Assembly: GCF_030164465.1 (NCBI RefSeq)
Contig: NZ_JASNJE010000013.1
Location: 1-64,000, forward strand
DNA from: Sedimentitalea xiamensis
GTDB lineage: Bacteria > Pseudomonadota > Alphaproteobacteria > Rhodobacterales > Rhodobacteraceae
Length of the DNA stretch: 64,000 nt
Direction: 5' to 3'
The position numbers and the translations under genes were made by a program. How positions within the stretch are numbered: the stretch's first letter is position 1; each line of letters begins with the position of its first letter. The notes beneath the pieces are model-generated. The model was not told where the DNA came from and made no database searches. It saw nothing but the letters and a program-made list of their open reading frames with translations. This document shows, one piece after another, positions 44,142 to 54,854 of this stretch.

Positions 44142-44166
44142 GTCCGGGCGGCATTGCCGCCCGGAC
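44142..44166 (-). terminator. Strong hairpin after katG
   Basis: Arms GTCCGGGCGGC (44142-44152) and GCCGCCCGGAC (44156-44166) are perfect complements around a 3-nt loop, starting 6 bp after the katG stop. No T-tract follows on the minus strand, so it may be a weak terminator or a 3'-end protector. Confidence 0.6.
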
Positions 44167-44172
44167 GGATCG

Positions 44173-46468
<2,296 letters not shown>

Positions 46469-47365
46469 ATGATCGGTCTGACCCTCAAGCATCTCAGATA
46501 CTTCGACGCTCTGGCGCGGCATAGCCACTTTGGGCGGGCCGCCGAGGCATGTTCCATCTCGCAACCGGCGCTGTCCCTGCAAATCAAGGACCTGGAAACT
46601 ATGTTTGGCGCGCCGCTCTTGGAACGGGGGCCACGGCAGATTCGCCTGACACCCGTCGGAGAAGGCTTTCTGCTGAAGGCGCGGCAGATATTGCTGGGAG
46701 TCGAGGAACTCTATGACCTCGCCCGCGCCTCCGAAGGCCCGCTGACCGGGCGGTTGCGGATGGGCATCATTCCGACGGTCGCGCCATATTTTCTTCCCGC
46801 CGTCATAAGTGCGCTTTCGGATCGCTTTCCGGAACTGGATCTCGAACTGCGCGAAGCCTTGACCCGCTCGCTGATCGAAAGCCTACTGGACGGGCGGCTC
46901 GACCTCGCCGTCGTGGCCCTGCCGATTTCCGAACCGGCCCTGCGCGAATTCGCGCTGTTCGAGGAAGATTTCGTCCTGGTTCGCCCCCTGAAAGACGAGG
47001 GAAAGCCGGTTCCAAGCCCCAGGATGCTGCGAACCATGCGGCTGCTCCTGCTTGAAGAAGGCCATTGCTTTCGCGATCAGGCCCTGTCCTTCTGCCAGTT
47101 CACCAGATCCGAACCCCGCCAGATCATGGAAGGAAGCTCCTTGTCGACCCTGGTGCAGCTTGTCGGTTCCGGGATGGGCCTGACGCTGATACCCGAGATG
47201 GCGATCGGCCTGGAAACACCGCTGGCCAATGTCTCGGTCGCCCGTTTTCCGCCGCCGAGGCCGACGCGCACCATCGGGATGGTCTGGCGAAAGACGAACC
47301 CGCTTTCCGACCAACTCATGCAGATCGGATCGATCGTCCGCACCGTTGCTTCGGGCAGGTTCTGA
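46469..47365 (+). CDS. oxyR: Hydrogen peroxide-sensing regulator OxyR
   Basis: A 298-residue LysR-type redox sensor. The redox cysteines are C200 and C209 in EEGHCFRDQALSFC, the known OxyR spacing, flanked by LLLLEEGHC. The HTH is at residues about 7-65. Peroxide would form the disulfide and switch on katG, which diverges from it. Confidence 0.95.
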   Translation: MIGLTLKHLRYFDALARHSHFGRAAEACSISQPALSLQIKDLETMFGAPLLERGPRQIRLTPVGEGFLLKARQILLGVEELYDLARASEGPLTGRLRMGIIPTVAPYFLPAVISALSDRFPELDLELREALTRSLIESLLDGRLDLAVVALPISEPALREFALFEEDFVLVRPLKDEGKPVPSPRMLRTMRLLLLEEGHCFRDQALSFCQFTRSEPRQIMEGSSLSTLVQLVGSGMGLTLIPEMAIGLETPLANVSVARFPPPRPTRTIGMVWRKTNPLSDQLMQIGSIVRTVASGRF

Positions 47366-47435
47366 GCAGGCCGCGCGAATGGCCTTCCATCGTGGAGCCG
47401 GGGCGTTTCTGCCGACAAGGAAACCGCGCCGAGGG

Positions 47436-48257
47436 CTAGTTGCGGCAAAGCCCCTGATTTTCCAGATGATCGCGCGCCGCCGCAATCATCTGTTTCGCCA
47501 GCGCAAGCCTTGTCTGACCCGGGCGTTGCGCTTCCATGGGGATTTCCAGCGCGGCCATGGCTTCGGGCGGCACATGGCCAAGAATGTCGCGCAGCGGGAT
47601 CTCGCCCTGACCGGGTATCATCCGGGCCTCGCGGGCGGTGCGCAAAAGCGCATCTTCGGAATAGGCCGGCTGCACCATGGCGTCGCAGAGATGGATGAAG
47701 GGAAACCGGTCCGGGTCCGCCTGCGTCAGGTCGCCGGTGCGGCTTCCGGACCTGTCAAAATGTAGCGTATCCAGAAGAACCCCGATCGACGGGTTCCCGG
47801 TGGCGGTCACGATGCCCAATGCGGTTCGGAGATCCGGCACGTTCGTCCATGGGAAGAATTCGAGCACCGGGCGCAGGCCGAACCCTTCGGCACGGTCCGC
47901 GAAAGCCGCAAGGTTGTCCGTCAATCGCGCCAGATCCGGGTCATAAGGTGCCGTGACGATGTGCCTAGCCTCCAGTTCGGCCCCGGCTGCAAGGAACGCA
48001 TCGAGCGTTCCGGCGTCGAACTCCGGCGTCAGGCGCACGAATTCGATGTCGTTCACCGTGACTCCGGTGTCCCGCATGGCCCGGCGCGTGTCCCGCATCA
48101 TCGCCGGATCGTCCATCAGGCGATAGCCGGGCGTCGTCTCGGTCACGGCGATCAGGCGCAGGCCGACGGCGGCGAAACCGGCCTTTGCCGCAAGCCGGAT
48201 CAGCGCCGGCGGCGGCAGGTCCAGAAAGGTGAGATGTGCAAGCGAAACCGGACGCAT
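47436..48257 (-). CDS. Sugar phosphate isomerase/epimerase-like TIM-barrel protein
   Basis: A 273-residue AP-endonuclease-2/xylose-isomerase-like barrel. Metal-ligand candidates are in PVLEFFPWTN, IGVLLDTLHFDRSG, FIHLCDA and ALEIPMEA, the usual Glu-Asp-Asp/Gln-Glu order of this fold. Its start overlaps the last base of the FAD dehydrogenase stop. The fold is shared with the N-terminal domain of the 3-dehydroshikimate dehydratase at 54851, so an isomerase or dehydratase step on a hydroaromatic acid is an attractive guess, not a proof. Confidence 0.85.
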   Translation of the reverse strand: MRPVSLAHLTFLDLPPPALIRLAAKAGFAAVGLRLIAVTETTPGYRLMDDPAMMRDTRRAMRDTGVTVNDIEFVRLTPEFDAGTLDAFLAAGAELEARHIVTAPYDPDLARLTDNLAAFADRAEGFGLRPVLEFFPWTNVPDLRTALGIVTATGNPSIGVLLDTLHFDRSGSRTGDLTQADPDRFPFIHLCDAMVQPAYSEDALLRTAREARMIPGQGEIPLRDILGHVPPEAMAALEIPMEAQRPGQTRLALAKQMIAAARDHLENQGLCRN

Positions 48258-49942
48258 CAGACCGATCCCGCCGCGCGCCGGCCGGCTATGTAGCCGAAGG
48301 TCATCGCCGGCCCGATGTTGATCCCGCCCGCCGGATAGTGCCCGCCCATCACGCTCGCCATGTCGCAGCCCGCCGCATAAAGCCCGCCGATCACCGAGCC
48401 ATCGGCGCGCAGGACTTCCGCCGCGCCGTTTGTCTTGAGCCCCGCAAAGGTGCCGAAGCTTCCCGGAATGACCTTCACCGCATAGAAAGGCCCGGTCTCG
48501 ATCGGGGCCACACAGGGATTGGGCGTTTGCGCCGGATCGCCCCGCAACCGGTTGTAAGGCGTTGTGCCGCGTCCGAACGCGGGGTCCCGGCCCTCTCGGG
48601 CATCGGCGTTGTAGGTTTCCAGCGTTTCCTTCAAACCCGCCGGATCGATGCCGCAGGCGCGCGCCAGATCGGCGACCGTCCGGCCCGACCTGATATAGCC
48701 GGATCGCAGGTAGGGTCCGACAGGCACCGGCCGGGGCCGGGAAATCCCAAGGCCATAGCGGCGCTGGAACGCCCTGGTGCAGATCAGCCAGGATTCCGGG
48801 ATCTCGCCCGCCGGCGTCGCGGCCAGCATCGCGACCACATAATCGTGATACCCGTTGCCTTCGTTGCAGAACCGCTTTCCGTCGCGCAGAACCCCGATGA
48901 TTCCCGGTTTGCCCCGTTCGATGATATGCGGGAACAGAGCCGTTGAGCCATCGCCCTTCGGCACCTCCGACACCGGGCAATAGGCCGAGGCCGACGCGAC
49001 GGAACCGTCAAATGCGGCCCCGACCGCTTCGGCAAGGGCGGCGCCGCCGCCGGTGCTGAACGGCGTCGCCAGGGTGCGCGGCGGCGTATCGGCCGGCGAC
49101 AGCGGCGCAAGGCGCGTCATGTCATGGGCAACGCCGCCGGTCGCCAGAACGACACCCGCGTCCGTCACGATCCGGTGCGCGCCCCCGGCGGTTTCCACCT
49201 CGACCCCGCATACGCGCGCGCCATCGACGCAAAGCCGCTTGACGTTCACCGAGGTCCTGAGATCGACACCCAGATCGCGGGCGGATTTCAGCAACCGCGC
49301 GACGAGCGCATTTCCGTTGCGCAGCTGCATGCCGCGCCCGTGCAACGCCAGATCGACCAGATGCCGCCCGAACCGCCGGCTCACATGGGCAAAGGCGCGC
49401 GGCGACCGCGTCATCGTCATGAACGCCCGTAGATCGGCCCCGGCCTGTATGGTCATTCCCATGAACGCCGTCTCCGCCAGCGGTTTCCGCAGCAGGGCGA
49501 TATCCTTGCCCAGGGCGCGACCATCGAACGGGGCGGCAATGACGGATCGCCCCCCTTTCCCCGCGCCGGACACCTGCCCATAGGTATCCGGAATATGCGT
49601 TCCGCCTTCGAACCGCACCGCCGTGGCCGATTCGAAAAAGCCGACCATCTCGGGTGCGGCCCGCAGGAAGGCATCGACCTTGGCGTCGTCAAAATTGTTG
49701 CCCAGGACCTGCGCGAGATAACGCCGCGGGGCGTCGATATCCTCGACGATGCCGGCGCGCACCGCCAGCGGATTGCGCGGGACCCACATCCATCCGCCGG
49801 ACCAGGCCGTCGTGCCTCCGATCACCGGCGCTTTTTCGAGAAGCACGACCTTCAGGCCTTCATGCGCGGCGGTGACGGCGGCTGACAATCCCGCGGCCCC
49901 CGACCCGATCACCACCAGATCGCAGGTTTCCGGCGCCGTCAT
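48257..49942 (-). CDS. KstD-like FAD-dependent dehydrogenase
   Basis: A 561-residue flavoprotein of the FAD_binding_2/3-ketosteroid dehydrogenase group. It opens with DLVVIGSGAAGLSAA and LLEKAPVIGGTTAWSGG and ends with the ASVMGGHYPAGGINIGPAM segment that binds FAD. Such enzymes introduce C-C double bonds next to a ketone. Steroid genes are absent and the neighbours are shikimate/quinate genes, so dehydrogenation of a cyclohexane-type keto acid is more plausible than steroid breakdown. The start at 49942 has GGAG upstream and lies one base after the TetR stop. Confidence 0.82.
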   Translation of the reverse strand: MTAPETCDLVVIGSGAAGLSAAVTAAHEGLKVVLLEKAPVIGGTTAWSGGWMWVPRNPLAVRAGIVEDIDAPRRYLAQVLGNNFDDAKVDAFLRAAPEMVGFFESATAVRFEGGTHIPDTYGQVSGAGKGGRSVIAAPFDGRALGKDIALLRKPLAETAFMGMTIQAGADLRAFMTMTRSPRAFAHVSRRFGRHLVDLALHGRGMQLRNGNALVARLLKSARDLGVDLRTSVNVKRLCVDGARVCGVEVETAGGAHRIVTDAGVVLATGGVAHDMTRLAPLSPADTPPRTLATPFSTGGGAALAEAVGAAFDGSVASASAYCPVSEVPKGDGSTALFPHIIERGKPGIIGVLRDGKRFCNEGNGYHDYVVAMLAATPAGEIPESWLICTRAFQRRYGLGISRPRPVPVGPYLRSGYIRSGRTVADLARACGIDPAGLKETLETYNADAREGRDPAFGRGTTPYNRLRGDPAQTPNPCVAPIETGPFYAVKVIPGSFGTFAGLKTNGAAEVLRADGSVIGGLYAAGCDMASVMGGHYPAGGINIGPAMTFGYIAGRRAAGSV

Positions 49943-49943
49943 G

Positions 49944-50627
49944 TCAGCTCCAGGATTTCGGGTCATGGCCGATGACGACGGCGGCCATCACCATGTCCGC
50001 CAGCCGTTCCTTCAGGGCCGCCTGATGGGCTTTCGAATAGAGCGACGTTCCGAAAGACGCCGAGAACGTAGCCCGGTTCGAGACATTGTAGAAGCTGAAC
50101 GAACTGATCAGCCAGTGCAGTTCCAGCGGATCGGCCCCGGCCCGAAACAAGCCCTCGGCCTTGCCGCGCCTGCAGACATCCGAAAGCTTGTCGATGATCG
50201 ACCGGTTCAGGTTCGGAACGATATCGGATTTCCGCAGGTAATCGGCATTGTGGATGTTCTCGATCATCACCAGACGAATGAAATGCGGCGCGTTCGCATG
50301 GGCGTCAAAGGTCGCCTCGATCAGACGCCGGAGGGCCTTTACCGGATCGAGTCCCGCCACATCCAGAAGATCCTCGCTGCGGCGCAGAAATGCATAAACC
50401 CCTTCCAGAACAGCGCAATAAAGCCCTTCCTTGTCGCCGAAATAGTAGTAGATCATGCGCTTGGACGTCGATGTCCTGCGGGCGATCTCGTTGATGTTCG
50501 CCCCCGAAAGACCATGTGCCGCGAATTCTTCGGTCGCGATGGCCAGGATGTTCTGCCTGACCGCCTCGGGATCCTTTTTCCAAGATGTCTTGCGCGCCTT
50601 TGCCGGACGCTCCGCTCCTCCATCCAT
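49944..50627 (-). CDS. TetR family regulator of the hydroaromatic cluster
   Basis: A 227-residue TetR protein. The N-terminal HTH reads ILAIATEEFAAHGLSGANIN, then TSTSKRMIYYYFGDKEGLY, and the C-terminal helices form the ligand-binding domain. It is the first gene of the minus-strand run and diverges from the TctC gene; the gap has a direct repeat that may be its site. Confidence 0.9.
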   Translation of the reverse strand: MDGGAERPAKARKTSWKKDPEAVRQNILAIATEEFAAHGLSGANINEIARRTSTSKRMIYYYFGDKEGLYCAVLEGVYAFLRRSEDLLDVAGLDPVKALRRLIEATFDAHANAPHFIRLVMIENIHNADYLRKSDIVPNLNRSIIDKLSDVCRRGKAEGLFRAGADPLELHWLISSFSFYNVSNRATFSASFGTSLYSKAHQAALKERLADMVMAAVVIGHDPKSWS

Positions 50628-50676
50628 GGTCTTGCCTCATGCGTAAGTCTGATTCTGCCCCTTGGATAGCACAAAT

Positions 50677-50722
50677 TTAACCCTGCGGTACATTTTTGTT
50701 GACAAATTAACCCTTAAGTACA
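50677..50722. promoter_or_regulatory. Two direct repeats between TetR and tctC
   Basis: TTAACCCTGCGGTACA (50677-50692) and TTAACCCTTAAGTACA (50707-50722) share 13 of 16 positions and are 30 bp apart, about three helical turns. A TTGACA-like -35 box lies between them (50699-50704). They are the most likely binding sites for the TetR regulator and would control both directions. Confidence 0.6.
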
Positions 50723-50789
50723 AAAAAGGAGGCAATCCAGCGAAACGAGGAGCGAATCGCTGGCCGGAAAACACCAAGGGAGGACAGAA

Positions 50790-51794
50790 ATGTCTCGTAA
50801 ACTGATTGGCGCACTCGTTGCGTTCGGACTGGGCGCAACCGTCGCATCGGCGCAAGACTACCCGGCCAAGGAAATCCAGGGCATCATCCAGTGGGGCGCC
50901 GGCGGATCGACCGATACGGTCATGCGCTCGGTGACGCCGCATGCCGAGGAAGTCCTGGGCGGAACCGTCGTTCTGCAAAACATGACCGGCGCGGTCGGCG
51001 CCATCGCCCTGAACCATGTCGCCGGTTCGGACGCGGACGGCTACACCCTGCTGATGGGCGCGGAAAACCCGCTGCTCTACAAGGTGATGGGTCTGGGCGA
51101 CAAGGATTATTCCGAATTCACGCCGATCAACATCCTGGCGCGCGGCACGCCGATCCTCGTTGCCAACAACGAGGCGCCTTTCGACGACTATGCCGGCATG
51201 ATGGAATATATCGCGAACAATCCCGGCGAGCTGCGCATCGGGTCCACGGGTCCGGGCGGCGTGCCCTCCGTCATCACCGCGATGATGGACACCGTCGAAG
51301 GCAAGCTCGACGTGACGGCGGTTCCCTATGACGGCGACGGACCGGCCCTGACCGCCCTGCAAGGCGGCGCGATCGACGTGATGCCGGCGGTGCTTGGCGC
51401 CTCCATCGAGGGCATTCGCGCCGGGTCGATGAAACCGCTCGCGATCTTCGACGTCGCGCAGAACGCGAAACTTCCGGATGTGCCGCTGGTGACAAGCTTC
51501 AACGAAGGCTACAACACCTACCTGCCCTGGGGTCCGTTCTTTGGCGTGTTCGCCCCGAAGGGCACCCCGGACGACATTGTCGCCAAACTCGGCGAAGCCT
51601 ATGCCGCCGGCGCGGCGCATCCCGATTTCGTCGAACTGATGGACAACCGCGGTTTCACCATGATGGGAATCAGCGGCGCCGAAGCTGAGGACTTCCTGGC
51701 CAAATGGCAGCAGGGCACCGCCTGGCTCTTGCAGGACGCAGGATTGACCAAGGCGTCGCCGGAAGACTTCGGCATCGCGCGTCCGGGCGAATAG
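50790..51794 (+). CDS. tctC: Tripartite tricarboxylate transporter substrate-binding protein (TctC type)
   Basis: A 334-residue periplasmic protein with a signal peptide (LIGALVAFGLGATVASAQ, then DYPAKEIQGIIQWGAGGSTD). The GAGGSTD loop and the following VLQNMTGAVGAIALNHVA are typical of the Bug/TctC family. It would supply the TctAB permease; from context the ligand may be quinate, shikimate or a related acid. A strong GGGAGGACAGAA site precedes it. Confidence 0.9.
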   Translation: MSRKLIGALVAFGLGATVASAQDYPAKEIQGIIQWGAGGSTDTVMRSVTPHAEEVLGGTVVLQNMTGAVGAIALNHVAGSDADGYTLLMGAENPLLYKVMGLGDKDYSEFTPINILARGTPILVANNEAPFDDYAGMMEYIANNPGELRIGSTGPGGVPSVITAMMDTVEGKLDVTAVPYDGDGPALTALQGGAIDVMPAVLGASIEGIRAGSMKPLAIFDVAQNAKLPDVPLVTSFNEGYNTYLPWGPFFGVFAPKGTPDDIVAKLGEAYAAGAAHPDFVELMDNRGFTMMGISGAEAEDFLAKWQQGTAWLLQDAGLTKASPEDFGIARPGE

Positions 51795-51838
51795 GCCGGC
51801 ACCCAACCGCGCGGCAGGCCAGAGGGCCAGCCGAACAT

Positions 51839-51873
51839 GGCGCCGCCCGCGCCAGATGACGCTGGGCGGCGCC
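51839..51873 (+). terminator. Hairpin between tctC and tctB
   Basis: Arms GGCGCCGCCC (51839-51848) and GGGCGGCGCC (51864-51873) are exact complements, extended inward by GCG/CGC with one bulged base. No T-tract follows. As in the taurine operon, it would leave more binding-protein mRNA than permease mRNA. Confidence 0.6.
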
Positions 51874-51922
51874 GCGCGTTCCGGGATAGGAGCCCGGATC
51901 AATTCAACGGGAGGAGACAACC

Positions 51923-52498
51923 ATGGATCCGGATTTCAGGGGCGACAGCGATCACCACGATGGCACATCGGACGCGACGCCCGGCGGCTACACCGAACAA
52001 CGCAGACCGGGCGAACTCGGCTTCGCGATCTTTCTGAGCGTCGCGAGCCTGTTCCTGCTCTACAGCGCCTACGGCATCTCGGGCTTTGAAGCGCTGTCCG
52101 CGCCGGGCGCCGTGCCGATGGCCACCACGCTGGTCATGGCGGTCGCGGCCCTGGTGGTGACGGCGCGCACCGCGCGGTTTCCTCTCGTGCCGACCGAAAC
52201 CCTGGGCAAGGACATTCTGCCACCGCTGGTTCTTGTTTTCATCGGGTTTCTCATTCTCTTCGGCCTGCTGCTGAAACCGCTGGGCTTCGTTCCGACGGCC
52301 GCCATCTTCCTGGTGGTTTCGGTCAAGCTGCTCGCCCGCAAGGGCTGGGGCTACACCTTTGCCGTCGCGCTTGGCTCGCTCGTCATCATCTGGATCGTGT
52401 TCCGCGTGATCTTCACCGTGCTGTTGCCGGCGGGCATCCTGCCCGAGGCCGAATTCATCCAGTTCTTCCGCAATCTCGTTTCCGGGGGGGCCTCCTGA
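51923..52498 (+). CDS. tctB: Tripartite tricarboxylate transporter small permease (TctB type)
   Basis: A 191-residue protein with four hydrophobic segments after a polar N-terminal 35 residues (PDFRGDSDHHDGTSD). The membrane part (FAIFLSVASLFLLYSAYGIS, then PLVLVFIGFLILFGLLLKPL) is typical of TctB. It has GGGAGG upstream and its stop overlaps the tctA start. Confidence 0.88.
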   Translation: MDPDFRGDSDHHDGTSDATPGGYTEQRRPGELGFAIFLSVASLFLLYSAYGISGFEALSAPGAVPMATTLVMAVAALVVTARTARFPLVPTETLGKDILPPLVLVFIGFLILFGLLLKPLGFVPTAAIFLVVSVKLLARKGWGYTFAVALGSLVIIWIVFRVIFTVLLPAGILPEAEFIQFFRNLVSGGAS

Positions 52499-54006
52499 TG
52501 GACACGATACTCGCCATGCTCACGATCTTCACGCAGCCGGAACTGCTGGTTCTGGTGGGGGTCGGAACCTTCGCAGGGATCTACATCGGGGCGATCCCCG
52601 GCCTGTCGGTGACGATGGCCGTCTCGATCCTGATTTCCTTCACCTTTTCCTGGGATGTCTATCCGGCGATCTCGTTGATGGTCGGCATCTACATGGGCGG
52701 CGTCTATGGCGGATCGCGCACCGCGATCCTGCTCAACATCCCCGGCGCGCCCTCGGCCATCGCGACGGCGATGGACGGCTACCCGATGGCCAAACGCGGC
52801 GAAGCCGGGCAAGCCATCGGCGTGACCACGGTCATGTCGTTCTTCGGCGGGCTGATCGGCATCCTGGTGCTGGCGCTGGCTGCCCCCTTCGTGTCGGACT
52901 TCGCGCTCACCTTCCAGCCCCGCGACTACATGCTGCTGGCCGTGCTCGGCATCCTGCTGGTCGGGTCGCTGTCCAGCGGGTCGCTGGTCAAGGGCATATT
53001 CGCCGGGGCTCTCGGCATCGCCATCGGCGCCGTGGGCCGTGACCCGCTGACCTTCACCGAACGCTTCACCTTCGATCTTCAGATCATGGAAGGCGGCATT
53101 TCCTTCATCGCCGTCATGATCGGCATGTTCGGGGTCTCCGAAGCCCTTCTTCAGTTGCAGAACGTCGGAATGAAGGCGGTGCGCCAGAAGATCAGCAAGA
53201 TCGTCCCATCCTTCGGAACCATCCGCAAATACCTGCCGCTGTCCCTGCAAACATCGAGCATCGGCGTGATCATCGGCGCCCTGCCCGGCACCGGCGGCGA
53301 CATTGCGGCCTTGATGGCCTATGACCACGCCAAGCGCGTCACCAAGAACCCGGAACGCCCCTTCGGCGAAGGCGCGATGGAAGGTCTCGTCGCGCCGGAA
53401 ACCGCGAACAACGCCGCCGTCGGCGGGGCCTTCATTCCGATGATGACCCTGGGCATACCCGGCGATGCCGTGACCGCGATCATGATCGGCGCGCTCTTCA
53501 TCCATGGGCTGAACCCCGGCCCGATGCTGATGATCGACCAGCCGGACATGTTCTGGTTCATCGTCGGCGCGCTGCTGACCGCCAATGTCTTCATGCTGAT
53601 CTTCGGGCTGACCGGGATCAAGATCTTCACCAAGATCGTCGAGATGCCGCGTTCGGTCATCATCCCGCTGATCCTGCTGCTGTCGATTGTCGGGGCCTAT
53701 GCGGTCAACAATTCGATCTCCGATGTCTACTGGATGCTCGGGTTCGGGGTCTTCGGATATTTCATGCGCCATTACGGCTACCCGCTGGGTCCGGTCATTC
53801 TGGGCGTGATCCTGTCGCGGCTGCTGGACGACAACTGGCGGCGCGCGATCATCTCGGAACGCGAAGACCTCGGCCGCTTCTTCGAAGGCATATTCACCAG
53901 CCCCCTGTCGCTCGTGCTCTTCGTCGCGGTGATCCTGATCTTCGTCAGCCAGACACCGCTCTGGATGTCCATGAAACGCCGTGTATTCGGAAAGGCAACG
54001 TCATGA
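52498..54006 (+). CDS. tctA: Tripartite tricarboxylate transporter large permease (TctA type)
   Basis: A 502-residue membrane protein with about 12 hydrophobic segments. The family motifs are GIYIGAIPGLSVTMAVSILI near the start, GVYGGSRTAILLNIPGAPSA, and the repeat in LPGTGGDIAALMAYDHAKR with ETANNAAVGGAFIPMMTLGIPG. It forms the ion-coupled channel with TctB and overlaps the shikimate dehydrogenase gene by 4 bp, so transport and catabolism are cotranslated. Confidence 0.92.
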   Translation: MDTILAMLTIFTQPELLVLVGVGTFAGIYIGAIPGLSVTMAVSILISFTFSWDVYPAISLMVGIYMGGVYGGSRTAILLNIPGAPSAIATAMDGYPMAKRGEAGQAIGVTTVMSFFGGLIGILVLALAAPFVSDFALTFQPRDYMLLAVLGILLVGSLSSGSLVKGIFAGALGIAIGAVGRDPLTFTERFTFDLQIMEGGISFIAVMIGMFGVSEALLQLQNVGMKAVRQKISKIVPSFGTIRKYLPLSLQTSSIGVIIGALPGTGGDIAALMAYDHAKRVTKNPERPFGEGAMEGLVAPETANNAAVGGAFIPMMTLGIPGDAVTAIMIGALFIHGLNPGPMLMIDQPDMFWFIVGALLTANVFMLIFGLTGIKIFTKIVEMPRSVIIPLILLLSIVGAYAVNNSISDVYWMLGFGVFGYFMRHYGYPLGPVILGVILSRLLDDNWRRAIISEREDLGRFFEGIFTSPLSLVLFVAVILIFVSQTPLWMSMKRRVFGKATS

Positions 54007-54854
54007 CAAATACATCGGAAACCACCGTGAAGCTCGGCCTGATCGGCGACAACATCACCCGGTCCAAGTCCCCCCGCCTGCATCGGACCGCCGGAACGCT
54101 GACCGGCCGCAACGTGACCTATGACCGGCTGATCCCGAAGGACCTCGGCCTGACGTTTGACGAAGTCTTCGAACAGGCCCGTTCCGGCGGCTTTCGCGGC
54201 ATCAATGTCACCTATCCCTACAAGGAAGTGGTGACGGCCAAGGTGACGGTATCGGACCCGCTGGTGCGCGCCATCGGGGCCGTCAACACCGTGGTCTTCG
54301 ACCCCGAGGGTCCGAAAGGGTTCAACACGGATTACTCCGGCTTCATGAGCGCCTACCGCAGCGTGCGCGGGTCGGAAAATCCGGGCACCGTCTGCCTGAT
54401 CGGCACCGGCGGCGTCGGCAAGGCGGTCGCCTTCGGGCTGATCGGCCTGAAGGCCCGTGTCATCCGCTGCGTCGATCTCGACCCCGCCAAGGCGGAGGCG
54501 CTGGCCGACGCCCTGCGGGCGCTGGAGTCGGACACCCGGATCGAAACCTTCAGCGACCCCGTCGCGGCGGCGCGCGGCGCGGACGGGATCATCAACTGCA
54601 CGCCCCTGGGCATGGTGGGCATCGGCGGCTCCGCCCTGCCCTTTGAAGCGATGAAAGGCGCGGCCTGGGCCTTCGATGCGGTCTATACCCCGGTCGAGAC
54701 TCCGTTTCTCATGGATGCGGAACGCGCCGGGCTGACGGTGATTTCGGGCTACGAACTGTTCTTCGGACAGGGGATCGACGCCTGGTCCATCTTCACCGGC
54801 ATCGGCCTCGACCACGCCGCCCTGCGCGCCGCGATCCAGGAGGAAGCGCCATGA
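54003..54854 (+). CDS. Shikimate/quinate dehydrogenase (AroE family, catabolic)
   Basis: A 283-residue NAD(P)-dependent dehydrogenase of the AroE fold. Substrate-site motifs are SKSPRLH, INVTYPYKE with the catalytic lysine, and FNTDYSGF; the nucleotide site is LIGTGGVGKAVAFGL. It interconverts shikimate (or quinate) and its 3-dehydro form. Overlap with tctA upstream and with the dehydratase downstream indicates a catabolic paralogue rather than the biosynthetic AroE. Confidence 0.9.
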   Translation: MTNTSETTVKLGLIGDNITRSKSPRLHRTAGTLTGRNVTYDRLIPKDLGLTFDEVFEQARSGGFRGINVTYPYKEVVTAKVTVSDPLVRAIGAVNTVVFDPEGPKGFNTDYSGFMSAYRSVRGSENPGTVCLIGTGGVGKAVAFGLIGLKARVIRCVDLDPAKAEALADALRALESDTRIETFSDPVAAARGADGIINCTPLGMVGIGGSALPFEAMKGAAWAFDAVYTPVETPFLMDAERAGLTVISGYELFFGQGIDAWSIFTGIGLDHAALRAAIQEEAP

